From the NCBI RefSeq assembly GCF_036588685.1, contig NC_086373.1, positions 3,968,001 through 4,032,000 on the forward strand: a stretch of 64,000 nucleotides of DNA. The letters are read 5' to 3'. Positions 23,444 to 33,900 of the stretch are shown piece after piece. Below the pieces are notes generated by a model. That model did no database searches. It was not told where the DNA came from and worked only from the letters and a program-made list of their open reading frames with translations. Each line of letters begins with the position of its first letter. Within the stretch, counting starts at the first letter, position 1. The translations under genes were made by a program, and so were the position numbers. Source of the DNA: Mytilus trossulus (Eukaryota; Mollusca; Bivalvia; Mytilida; Mytilidae).

Positions 23444-24753
23444 AGCTCACCTGGCCCAGAGGTCCAAATGAGCTTTTCTCATCACTTGGCATCCGTCGTC
23501 CGTCGTCGTCCGTCATCCGTCGTCCGTCGTCGTCCGTCATCCGTCGTCCGTCGTCGTCGTCGTCTGTCGTCGTTAGCTTTTACAAAAATGTTCTCCTCTG
23601 AAACTACTGGGCCAAATTGAACCAAACTTGGCCACAATCATCATTGGGGTATCTAGTTTAAAAAATGTGTAGCGTGACCCGGTCAACTAACCAAGATTGC
23701 CGCCACGCCAAAAATAAAACAAAGGGGTAAAATGCAGTTTTTGGCTGTAAATTAGGTAAAAATGTTTATCAGGTCAAGATCTATCTGCCCTGAAGTTTTC
23801 AGATGAATCGGTCAACCCCTTGTTGGGTTGCTGCCCTGAATTGGTAATTTTGAAAAAAAATTGCTGTTTTTGGGTACTAGTATTATCTTGAATATTACTA
23901 TAGATAGAGATAAAAAAACAGCAATAATGTTCAGCAAATTTAGATTTACAAATAAGTCAACATGATCGAAATGGGCAGTTGACTCTTTAAGGAGTTATTG
24001 CCCTTTATATTAATTTTTTAACCATTTTTCATAAATCTAAGTAATCTTTTACAAAAATCTTCTCCTCTGAAACTACTGGGCCAAATTAATCCAAACTTGG
24101 CCACAATCATCTTTGGGGTATCTTGTTTAAAAAAAATGTGTGACGTGACCCGGTCAACCGACCAAGATAGCCGCCATGGTAAAAAATAGAACATAGGGGT
24201 AAAATGCCGTTTTTGGCTTATAACTAAAAATCCATAGCATTTAGAGCAAATCTGATAGAGTTAAATTGTTTATCAGGTCAAGATCTATCTGCCCTGAACA
24301 TTTCAGATGAATCGAACGATTTGTTGTTGGTTTGCTGTCCCTGAATTGGTAATTTTAAAGGAAATTTTGCAGTTTTTGGTTATTATCTTGAATAATATTA
24401 TAGATAGAGATAAACAGTAAACGGCAATAATGTTCAACAAAGTAAGATTTACAAAAGAGTCAACACGACTGAAATGGTCAGGTGATCCCTTTAGGAGTTA
24501 TTGCCCTTTATAGTCATTTTTTTACATTTTTCATAATTTTTTGTAGATTTTTAGAAAATATTTTCGACTGTAATTACTGGGCCAAGTTCATTATAAGATA
24601 GAGATAATTGTAGCAACAAGAATGTTCAGTAAAGTAAGATCTACAAACACATCACCATCATCAAAACACAATTTTGGTATGAATTTATCTGTGTCCATTG
24701 TTTAATATGCACATAGACCAAGGTGAGAGACACACGCTCTTGAGAGACTCTAG
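23444..24753 (-). mobile_element. Tandem-core element copy E
   Basis: Same family, reverse orientation. The hairpin end AGCTCACCTGGCCCAGAGG is at 23444, a CCGTCGTC microsatellite is at 23495-23575, then two core monomers (TTTTACAAAAATSTTCTCC near 23578 and 24050), and the left arm ends ACGCTCTTGAGAGACTCTAG at 24753. Confidence 0.8.
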
Positions 24754-24870
24754 TCAAAAAAATGACCATTGCTAAATAACGCAAGGCGGTATAAAAATTC
24801 CGTGTCAAGCTAAAAAGATATTACAACTAGAGGCTCTCGTTCACCTTGGTATATGTGCATATTAAACAAT
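24753..24870 (+). repeat. 118-bp direct repeat, first copy
   Basis: Identical to 25009-25126. It joins the end of copy E to the left arm of another tandem-core element (AACTAGAGGCTCTCGTTCAC at 24833), which stops near 24961. Confidence 0.9.
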
Positions 24871-25008
24871 GGACACAGATAAATTCGTAAAAAAATGTGT
24901 TTTGATGATGGTGATGTGTTTGTAGATCTTACTTTACTGAAAATTCGTGTTGCTACAATTATTATTTAGCAATGGTCTTTTTTTTTTGTTTTCTTGTCTT
25001 TCGCTTTT

Positions 25009-25126
25009 GTCAAAAAAATGACCATTGCTAAATAACGCAAGGCGGTATAAAAATTCCGTGTCAAGCTAAAAAGATATTACAACTAGAGGCTCTCGTTCAC
25101 CTTGGTATATGTGCATATTAAACAAT
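25009..25126 (+). repeat. 118-bp direct repeat, second copy
   Basis: Base-for-base identical to 24753-24870 with 138 bp between. The spacer carries TTATTTAGCAATGGTC (24962-24977), the reverse complement of 16 bases inside both repeats. Confidence 0.9.
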
Positions 25127-25228
25127 AGAATGTCATATGCAATTTTGTTTTCTTTTGTTGACAAAGTAAATAAGATTATAACACGTACAATGACGACTGC
25201 TGTACACCATATTTGACTATTAGATACA

Positions 25229-25950
25229 TAAAAAAAAGATGTGGTATTATTGACAATGAGACAACACTCCACAAGAGACCAAATGACACAGAAATTAACA
25301 AATATAGGTCACTGTATGGCCTTCTTCAATGAAAACAGACAGGTTTAATCCATTATTGTCTACACAAAGAAATGTCTGCTCATAGTCACTCAGGAATGTG
25401 ATAATTGTTTTTCATTCTTTTGATGTGTTTTAGATTTTTATTTTTCCATTTGATAAATAACTTTCCGTTTTTATTTTTCCTTACCCTCCTGGAGCACTTG
25501 ATTTCAAAAAATGTTTTGATGGTGTTCAGTCTATAGTTGTTTATGCTGTGTTTTTTGTACTATTGTTTGTCTGTGTGTCTGTTTTTCCATGACATTGTCA
25601 GTTTATTTTCAACTTTAAAGTTTGATTATTCTTTGGTAGCTTTTGCCCCTCTTTTGTTAGTTAGTATATAAAAAAATCTGTTCCAAACAAAATTAAAGAC
25701 TGTTCCATATACTTAGTAATGGTAACATAAATAAATTGAAGTTGGACAATTATCCTCATTTCACAAAGCGCAAACCATTGTTTTATTAAAGTATCATTAC
25801 CTTAGCTGGATTTGGCAAACATTTTAGGAATTTTGGTCCTCAATGCTCTTCAACTTCGTTCTTTTTGGCCCTTTTAACTTTTTTGGATTGATGAGTCTTT
25901 TGTAGGCGAAACGCGCGTCTGCCGTATATACAAATTGTAATCCTGATAAC
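25229..25950 (+). repeat. Mosaic of R1, R4, element tail and R3
   Basis: In order: R1 at 25229-25330 (GATGTGGTATTATTGACAAT, GGTCACTGTATGGCC), R4 at 25385-25480, a reverse-transcriptase element 3' end at 25480-25660 (CTGGAGCACTTGATTTC to GTCAGTTTATTTTCAAC), and R3 at 25790-25950 (GGCGAAACGCGCGTCTG). Confidence 0.6.
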
Positions 25951-26221
25951 TATTATGAGTTTATTTACAGAATTTAAAGACTTTTATCATGCATACGGTG
26001 TAAATGTAAAGAATTATAGAAGCAAATACTGCATCAATATTATATACCAACCTTTTGGTTTTGTTTTATGTTTTCCTTAGATATTAATTTGGCACTTTCA
26101 AAGTCCAGTTTTCAGATTTTAAGGAATTTTCTAAAATGAAGCAATAAAATTACTTATCTATTTTGTGCATTTTTCCATTGATCTTTTTTTGTGATAATTT
26201 TTCATATCATGCTACTCGCTT

Positions 26222-26340
26222 GAGATGGAAAATTATCGCTAGAAAGTAAGGACGCCCGTGACGTTGCTAATAAAATTGACATGAAATTGACAACGTCATC
26301 ATAGGTAAAATAGCGATAAACAGATTGGTCATCTCAACGA
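26222..26340. repeat. Imperfect foldback repeat
   Basis: GAGATGGAAAATTATCGCT at about 26222 is mirrored by AGCGATAAACAGATTGGTC then ATCTC at about 26312-26335. It is a small MITE-like foldback with a CAACGTCATCATAGG interior; the superfamily is unknown. Confidence 0.45.
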
Positions 26341-27334
26341 TATTCTATAAATATCCGCCTCAATTTTCTCACATCTCCTTAAAACTTTATAAAAAATTAT
26401 ACTATTAATAATTAAACAAAAAACATACACATACATATGATTGAAATTATAAACGTTCAATATTTATTATTTTGTGTGTGTAGTTGTGAATGTGTAATTT
26501 ATTCAACTATCTATAAAACCTGATTTAAAAAGTATAAAAAAAAAAAAGAAAAAAAAATCTGAGGAAAATTCTAAACGGATTATAGCCTCTTATCAAATAG
26601 CAAAATCAAACAATCAAACGAATGGATAGAAACTGTCTCATTCGTGGCTTTGTACATGCATTGTCTTATGAAGCTATAGCTATGTCTAAGTGTGTCAGGG
26701 ATGTTTATAGCGAACATCGACATATGAATAAATCTTGGACATGATTGGAAGAAAATGGTGGATTTAACCGGTTGTATAGCTAGTTAAACTTATATGACAG
26801 CCGCATACAATTCCAACTTATTGACAATGATGTGTGAACAGAACAAACAGACACAACAGGTAACATGTCAAAATAGGAGTGCAACAGTCAACAATGTGCT
26901 ACAATCACATAATGTGTGTTACAATCACTAAAAAAACAAACAAATTGAATAACACAACGACGGGATGTACAAGTACCGAGCCACTTCAAATTGATATAAA
27001 AAAAACTACGCAACAATTAAAGTAATAATCAAAATGACAAATAAAAGAATACTATAATATGTTATTTAGATGATAAACAACGTCAGTTCCCAGAATCTAT
27101 ACTGCAAGTCCATTGTGTTTTGTTGATATAGAATATTTTGAAAGATTCAAGATTCAAAGTTTTATTTAGAGGTATCTTCCGATGCAATCACCAATTCTTA
27201 CAAAAGGAATTGCTTGTACCAATTCATGAATATTGCAATTGTTTTCCATTCGTTTGATGAATTTAAGCTTTTTTTGATTTTGCCATTTGATAAAGGACTT
27301 TCCTTTTTGAGTTCATACAATCATTCAGAATAAG
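26341..27334. other. No gene; R4 fragments
   Basis: AT-rich. R4 pieces are at 26550-26645 (-) and 27225-27310 (+). A short palindromic stretch, ATTCTTACAAAAGGAAT, is near 27193. No exon is supported. Confidence 0.5.
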
Positions 27335-27665
27335 AATAAGAAGGTGTGAGATGATTGCCAATGAGACAAATTTCAAAAGACCAAAATGACGTAGAAATTA
27401 GAAATTCAGAGCTGATATTTCTTATCAGGGTTTGCTTTGATAGAGATTTGTGGTTTAGATGAAAACTACTGAACCAAGAGACAGTTTTACGGACTCACTT
27501 CCTATCTTATATAAAAAAAAAAAAGAAGAAGATGTGGTATGATTGCCAATGAGACAACTCTCCACAAGAGACCAAATGACACAGAAATTAACAACTATAG
27601 ATCACCGTACGGCCTTCAATAATAAGCAAAGCCCATACCGCATAGTCAGCTATAAAACTTGGTTA
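27335..27665 (+). repeat. Two R1 copies
   Basis: A short R1 copy at 27335-27395 and a longer one at 27525-27665 (GAAGATGTGGTATGATTGCC, ATCACCGTACGGCC, CATAGTCAGCTATAAAAC). Confidence 0.7.
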
Positions 27666-28228
27666 ACGGTATACCGGATTTTTCGCAGCAAAGATGAACA
27701 CAAATGTATTTCACATTTCAAATCTTCACTTTATAATGTTTTGGTACCTGCTGTGATTATTTTCCCATTCAATTTAAAAGTACTTCAAATCAATTTACAA
27801 TGAATTGAATAGGTTTTTTCATTAACAGTTAATCAGATGAACCGGAAAAGTATGCAATTCCTAAAAAATTATGAATGATAATAAATGCTACTAAGGTTCT
27901 GCAAGGTTGGAAATCATCAAATATCGTTTTGAAAAACTTCACCCGATTAGCAAATATAGATCTTGTCACTGATCCAGATGTAACATATTTCTTTATATTC
28001 GTAATCTACCATGCTTTCTACACAGAAACAATTTCTTGATCGGCAACATGCTTGTTGTAATTGGGTTTGTATTTAATCTTATTATAGTTAATGTGATTAA
28101 TTAGATATCTATGAAATTCTTGAACATCTGGTTGTTTGTTGTACCATCCTCTAGGCTTGTACAAACACATTCTTAGTAAGTTTAATCTGATTAATCATTG
28201 AATGTACATTACCATTGACTTATATACT

Positions 28229-29167
28229 ATGAATCAAGGTTACAATCAATACACGCCAATTCAGTCCAGTACCCCAAATGTGGCATACCCTTTTACGCCT
28301 GTACAACAGTTCCAACAGTACCCACATCCTTTCACAAGCCCGCCTCCCCCTCCAACACCACAGCAGCTTCAAAATACGTGTGATATTGAGTTAATGCTAA
28401 AAACTTTATGTTGTAAAGTAGACAATATTGAAATCAAACTCAATAAATTGGATTCTATTGAACACAGATTGAATAATTTTGAACAGAAATTTAGCAATGT
28501 CGATACCGAAATAATTAAATGTAAAGAAAGAATAAGTGTATTGGAACATAGTGCGGCATTTATGTCAGACATTAAAGATGAACACAAATCGATAAAAGCT
28601 AAAATTCAAACTCTGACAAAAAGTTTTGAAGTATCAAAAACTACCAGTAATTCAGTGAAGGAGAGATTAGCAGGTGTTGAAGCGCAAAACTTGAGTAACA
28701 ATCTTTTATTTTTTGAAATTGAAGAAAAAATAGTAAATGTAGAAATGGAGACGAACGGGGCTCAGGGTAATGTAGATGAAGGTCATATCGGAGAAGGAAA
28801 GAAAAACATACAAGAAAACTGTTTAGACATAATTTTAGACTTCTGTGAACAAACATTGAAAATTGAAAATGCCAAAGCAAACCTTAAATTAGAAAAAGCG
28901 TACAGACTTGGTAAAACAAAAGTCGGAGAAAGTAGACCTAGGCCAATAGTGGTAAAATTTTCTAAGTACAGTGACCGCGAGATGGTACGAAAGTCATCAA
29001 AAAGACTAAAGGGGTCAGATTTCGGAATTAGTCCACAATATCCACAAGAAGTGTTAGCCAAACGAAAAAAGTTAATACCGGTAATGTTGGAAAAACGAAA
29101 AGAAAAGAAGACTGCGTACTTGGTTGGGGACAAGTTATACGTTGAGGGAGTTTTATACGATGAATAG
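28229..29167 (+). CDS. LINE ORF1 protein
   Basis: About 312 residues from the second ATG (28229, MNQGYNQYTP); an upstream in-frame ATG at 28202 would add nine residues. Order of regions: a Gln/Pro-rich N-terminus with a PPPPPTPQQ stretch (about residues 35-55), a long coiled coil with LDSIEHRLNNFEQK, then an L1-ORF1-like (Transposase_22) core with YRLGK, RPRPIVVKFSKYSDREMVRK and a basic C-terminal helix. The family's product is a nucleic-acid chaperone that coats the element RNA. It ends in TAG at 29165-29167, in the same reading frame as the start of ORF2. Confidence 0.8.
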   Translation: MNQGYNQYTPIQSSTPNVAYPFTPVQQFQQYPHPFTSPPPPPTPQQLQNTCDIELMLKTLCCKVDNIEIKLNKLDSIEHRLNNFEQKFSNVDTEIIKCKERISVLEHSAAFMSDIKDEHKSIKAKIQTLTKSFEVSKTTSNSVKERLAGVEAQNLSNNLLFFEIEEKIVNVEMETNGAQGNVDEGHIGEGKKNIQENCLDIILDFCEQTLKIENAKANLKLEKAYRLGKTKVGESRPRPIVVKFSKYSDREMVRKSSKRLKGSDFGISPQYPQEVLAKRKKLIPVMLEKRKEKKTAYLVGDKLYVEGVLYDE

Positions 29168-32100
29168 GAATTAGCGGGGGATGATACAAATAAAAACAGA
29201 AAAGAAATCGTTAAATATTCATTAAAAGTATGTTCTTGGAACATTTCTAAAGGTTTGATAAGAAAATTAGCCGACGCCGAATTTCAACATGAAATTGCTG
29301 ATTATGACATATTATGTTTTAACGAATGTTGGGTTAAATGCCCAAAAGAATTTGAGATAGCAGGTTACGAAAAACATTATGTGCAAAGGAAGAAATGCAA
29401 TGGAGGCGGTGTTATTGTTTTTTTATAAAAAGTGGTTAAATTCGTATCTTGAGGTCTTAAAATGTTGTGCAGACAGTATGATATGGTTGAAAATAAGCAA
29501 TATTATTATGTCTGATTGTAAAGATTTATATTTATGTGCTATAGATGTACCACCAGATAAAAATATATTTTACCGCAAATATGACTGTGACGTATTTGAA
29601 GTTTTACAGGAACATATAGAGCATCATGGTGCATTAGGTAACATTGCTATAATTGGTGACCTGAATGGACGAATTGGTAAAGCAAACGACTTTATATGGC
29701 ATGATCTATTGAGTACTCAATTACAAAGTGATATAAGTGGTTTAATTGATTACACACCCGATTTACCGAGTGAGCGAACTACTGAGGACATAAAGCCTGC
29801 TAACACTTTTGGTCGAAAGATTTTGGACTTGTGTAAATCGTCTAGGGTTAGAGTATGTAATGGACGGTTCGGGAAAAGCAGTGGTAAATTTACATTTCAA
29901 AATAAAAATGGTTGTAGCGTTATTGACTATGTGTTATTATCTCATGAATCTTTTTCTATAGTAAATAATTTTATGATTGGTAATTTTAATACATTTTCAT
30001 GTCATGCTCCTGTAATTATTGATTTCAAACTGAAAGGATTATCATTAACTGATTTTTGTTCATGTAAAATTATAAAATATAATACCTATAACTGGAATGA
30101 AGAGTATAAAGATGATGTAAAGAGAGACCTTTGTGCTAGTGCAGATAAAATAAGCGATCTTGTGAATAGAATGAATGAAACGGACAATATTGACGAAATT
30201 GTGGCTGAAACGAACGACATTTTTTTAAACATTACAGAAAAATACACAAAAAGAGAAGTGATTAAAACTGTTAAGTGTGATTATTGTAACGGCAAAAAAC
30301 GAAATTTAGGAGTAACTGATTTTAACCGAGATAAGCCGTGGATAAGTGACGAATGTAAAGAGTTATACCGGACTTACAAACGAGCATTATCACAGTTTAA
30401 TTTATGCAGTAGTGAGGAAAATAGGCTTTACTTAAATATTTCAAAACAAAGATTTAAGCGTATGGAAAATACTTTAAAAAGGCGTTACAAAACCCAGAGA
30501 GGAGATTTGTTTAGTTCGATGAGAAGAACCAACCCAAAATACTTTTGCAGAAAATTTCGAAGAAAAAGAAAAACACTAAATAGCAATTTAACATTAGATG
30601 ACTTTGTCGCACATTTCAAGAACTTAGTATCAAAAGACAATATTATAGACGGTCAAGGAAATGATGAAAACTATGATGTGGTTTATTCAGAATTAGATCG
30701 CCCATTTACAGAACAAGAAATAGATATATGTGTGAAGAAACTAAAACGTGAAAAGGCGCCAGGATATGACAATATTTTAAATGAATTTATTAAAGAGTGT
30801 AAAACTGTCCTTTTACCGTTACTGTGCAAGCTTTTTAATGTTATATTATGTACAGGATGGTTCCCAGAAGTATGGGTTACTAGCGTATTAGTACCACTAT
30901 TCAAGAAAGGCTCGATGAATGATACGGGTAACTATAGAGGAATATCACTGGTTTCTCACGTTGGAAAGTTATTCACATCGGTGATACATACTAGATTGAT
31001 GAAATGGTGTAAAGAAAACAGTATTTTGACAGATGCGCAATTCGGTTTCATTCCAGGATATGGTACAAGGGACGCAATCTTTGCTCTTCATTCTGTTATA
31101 GCTAAATCTTTACGTAAAGGAAAAAGGTTATATTGTTGCTTTGTTGATTATGTTAAAGCTTTTGATAGCGTTTCACATCTTATTTTATGGCAAAAAATGC
31201 TTAAGTGTGGAATAAATGGTAATCTATTGTGTTTAATTAAATCTATGTATTCTAAATTGAAAACAAGTGTTAAGTTAGATGGTCAGTTTTCAGAGTTTTT
31301 TAGTTGTAACGCAGGATTGATGCAAGGGGAGTCATTATCTCCTTTTTTATATTCGCTCTATGTAAATGATATAGAAATAGAATTAATCAAACAGGGTATT
31401 GAGCCATATGAAGTCAGAATGTTAAATTTATATTTGTTCATGTATGCAGACGATACAGTTCTTTTTAGTGAAAGTGTAATTGAGTTACAAAAAATGATAA
31501 ATACAGTGAATGAGTGTTCAACCCAGTATGGGCTACATATAAATCTAAGTAAGACAAAAATTGTAATTTTTCGTAATAGAGGTAAAATAAGAGATAATGA
31601 AAAATGGTATTTAAATGGTAACATAGTAGAAGTATGTAATGAATTTGTTTACCTGGGTTTATTGTTTAATTATAACGGTATATTTACTGTAACACAAAAG
31701 ACACTAACTGAACAGGGTAGAAAAGCTACTTTCAGCTTACTTAGCAAAACATATGATGAATTTTTTAATATAGAAACTTTACTATCTTTATTTGATACTT
31801 ATGTTACAAGTATAATGAATTATGCCAGTGAAGTCTGGGGCTTTCATAAAGCCGAAGATATAGAAAAATTGCATTTATATTATATGAAAAGAATTTTAAA
31901 AGTTAGAAAAGGAACTGTTAATAACATGGTATATTTTGAGTTGGGCAGAGTGCCCTTGTATGTAAATAGATATGTGAAAATGGTAACTTACTGGTTGAGA
32001 TTGTTAGACACAGAGAACTGTATTTTAAAACATGTATATAAAGATATGTACGAATCTAGTTGTGTGAAGCCAAATGACAAGCTAAATTGGTCTTGTAAGA

Positions 32101-32630
32101 TACGAGATATATTATGTAAATATGGTTTCAGTGATGTTTGGTTTTCACAGAGAGTTAGAAACAGTGATTTATTTTTGAGTGAATTTAAACAAAGAGTAAT
32201 AGATAATTATATATCTGAAGGTTTATCATATTTTGAAAATTCGTCGAAATGTACTTTGTATCAGTATTTACATGATGGCCACACTATGCAATTTTACCTT
32301 AGTCGTCCATTAAACAGTTTGTATAGATCTTATATTACTAGATATAGAATAAATGCTCATGCACTATGTATAGAAACAGGTAGATACTATAATATAGCCA
32401 GAAATGAACGTTTGTGTAGCATGTGTAATAAAAATGCTATTGAAGATGAGTATCATTTTATTTTAGAATGTGATAAATATAACGACATCAGATGTAAATA
32501 TTTAAAGAGTTATTATTTTGAGAAACCATCTACTTTTAAATTAGTACAACTGTTATCTGTAAGAAATGTCAAAGAGCTAAACAACCTAGGAAAATATTTA
32601 TTTTCTGCAGAAAAAGCACGTATTGGTTAA
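29168..32630 (+). pseudogene. LINE ORF2: endonuclease and reverse transcriptase, one frameshift
   Basis: The endonuclease N-terminus (VCSWNISKG, FNECW) is read from 29213 in the ORF1 frame up to a stop at 29425. From 29379 a second frame carries the rest (1083 residues): YLCAIDVPPDKN, IIGDLNGRIG, VIDYVLLSH, SCHAPV (endonuclease catalytic motifs), then RT blocks NYRGISLVSHVGKLF, GFIPGYGT, FVDYVKAFDSV (near residue 588) and FMYADDTVLF (near 688), and a C-terminal zinc motif CSMCNKNAIEDEYHFILEC near 1012. The two frames differ by one base at a run of seven T residues (29418-29424). No ATG opens the N-terminal frame between the ORF1 stop and the endonuclease. With all motifs intact this copy is young; the frameshift may be natural or a homopolymer error. 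Confidence 0.85.
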
Positions 32631-32805
32631 TTATTCAAATGTTTATTTTTAGTTTAATATGTCTATATGTCATACTCCGCTTAATTCTTTCATTGATTTG
32701 TATAATTTGTGTATAAATGTTATATTATGCTGTATATTATCTTTTGGATATTTATATTGTGTAAATCCAATAAGCTGTATTTGCTTACGGAAATAAAGTA
32801 TTATT

Positions 32806-32991
32806 CGCCAGTTAGGATGAAACTCCACCAGGGCATTAAGTCATTACTTAACTGCAATTGAATGTTACTTGTTTAATACAGCTTTAGATTAACACATGTA
32901 TACAATGATCTTTGGTTTACAATGGAGAGCCAAGAGAGAGAGCGAGCTAAAACATAGTTGACAGTTCCGGACAATAGAGCCTATTATGGCG
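32806..32991 (-). repeat. 3' LTR of the retrotransposon
   Basis: 186 bp, begins CGCCAGTTAGGATG on the plus strand and ends CTATTATGGCG. Differs from the other LTR only at 32815. The ends are CGCCA/TGGCG rather than the usual TG...CA. Confidence 0.9.
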
Positions 32992-32998
32992 TTACCAG

Positions 32999-33017
32999 TT
33001 TTTCTTTTTTTTCTCTC
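32999..33017 (-). promoter_or_regulatory. Polypurine tract of the LTR element
   Basis: On the minus strand a 19-nt run of only A and G lies just upstream of the 3' LTR, the expected site for plus-strand priming in LTR retrotransposons. Confidence 0.7.
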
Positions 33018-33261
33018 ATATATGAAATTAAAGTTACTTTTAAGACTCTGCATAAATGTTACAAGAACAAACATATTAATTGTAGAAAAAAACACACTTT
33101 CATAGGGTAGACTGCCCTCAAGTGATATCGGGGATTATTCTGCCCCACTTATACATAATAATAATCAAACAATTAATAGTTAAATTTGCTATTCCAACGC
33201 AAATTGTTTTTGTGCTAATAGTCCACACTAGTTATATTAGAACGCAATAATTTGTCTCTCA

Positions 33262-33900
33262 CTAAGATAGCAAATAATTGTCTTGAAGAAATTTAGGAGG
33301 ATGGCGTTCCCGTGTGGATCGTCGAATTACATCGGTGTTTACTGGATCATCAGGTTCGTGTTGTAATTCGTTTTCGCCTATTGGTAAGCCTAAGTCACTT
33401 GGTTCGTTTTCGAAAAGTTCCGGTTCTAACTCCTGTAAATGAGGAATGGATATTACATTCGGAATGTCAGGAGGTTTAGGCGGGCTTTGTGGTTTTCCTG
33501 TATTATCGTCCTCGTCTGAAGATGTAGAATTGTCGTAACTATAAGTATCCTGTTGGCGTAAAGTGTTTAATAGTGACGGGACTTTATAACAATCACTCCT
33601 TTTTACACGGTATGATGTATTGCGTAACTGAGAACCAACAAATTTTCTTATGTTGCACCAAGAATTGTCTGTAGAAACAACTAGGTATCGGTCACGAGCG
33701 CAAGTTTTGTTTCGGTCGTTATATAAGTAAACTAGATCACCAACTTCTAAATGCGGAGATTCGGGTAGGGCTCCAGAGGGAGCTTTAGTAATTTCGCTGT
33801 AACTGTGGTTCGATTTTCGTAACTCATATTGACGCTGAATAAGACTCTGATCTGTCAAAGGTATTTGGTTGTTTGAGAATTGGTCACGTTGAGTCCACAT
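33262..33900 (-). pseudogene. Integrase C-terminal and tail region, out of frame
   Basis: 212 residues that continue the Pol polyprotein in another frame: [14 protein letters not shown] is the natural continuation of the integrase, followed by a GDLVYLYNDRNK beta-strand block like the chromatin/DNA-binding C-terminus of retroelement integrases and an acidic, proline-rich tail (PPKPPDIPN, ELEPELFENE). Its first ATG at 33900 is probably an internal methionine. A single-base loss near a GGGG run at about 33914-33922 explains the break. Confidence 0.7.

Larger units (their letters stand above)
28200..32805 (+). mobile_element. Non-LTR retrotransposon (LINE), near full length
   Basis: Two consecutive ORFs are followed by a 3' region with TAAATCC/AATAAAG blocks and a tail ending ATTATT at 32800-32805, where the LTR element begins. 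ORF1 has a coiled coil and RNA-binding-type C-terminus; ORF2 has an apurinic-type endonuclease, a reverse transcriptase and a C-terminal zinc motif. The layout fits the CR1/Jockey/L1-type groups; which one is not decided. The 5' border is uncertain and may lie between 27800 and 28200. Confidence 0.85.

Noticed and set aside
28783..29244. 153-residue minus-strand open frame
   Set aside because: It is antisense to LINE ORF1 and has no independent support.
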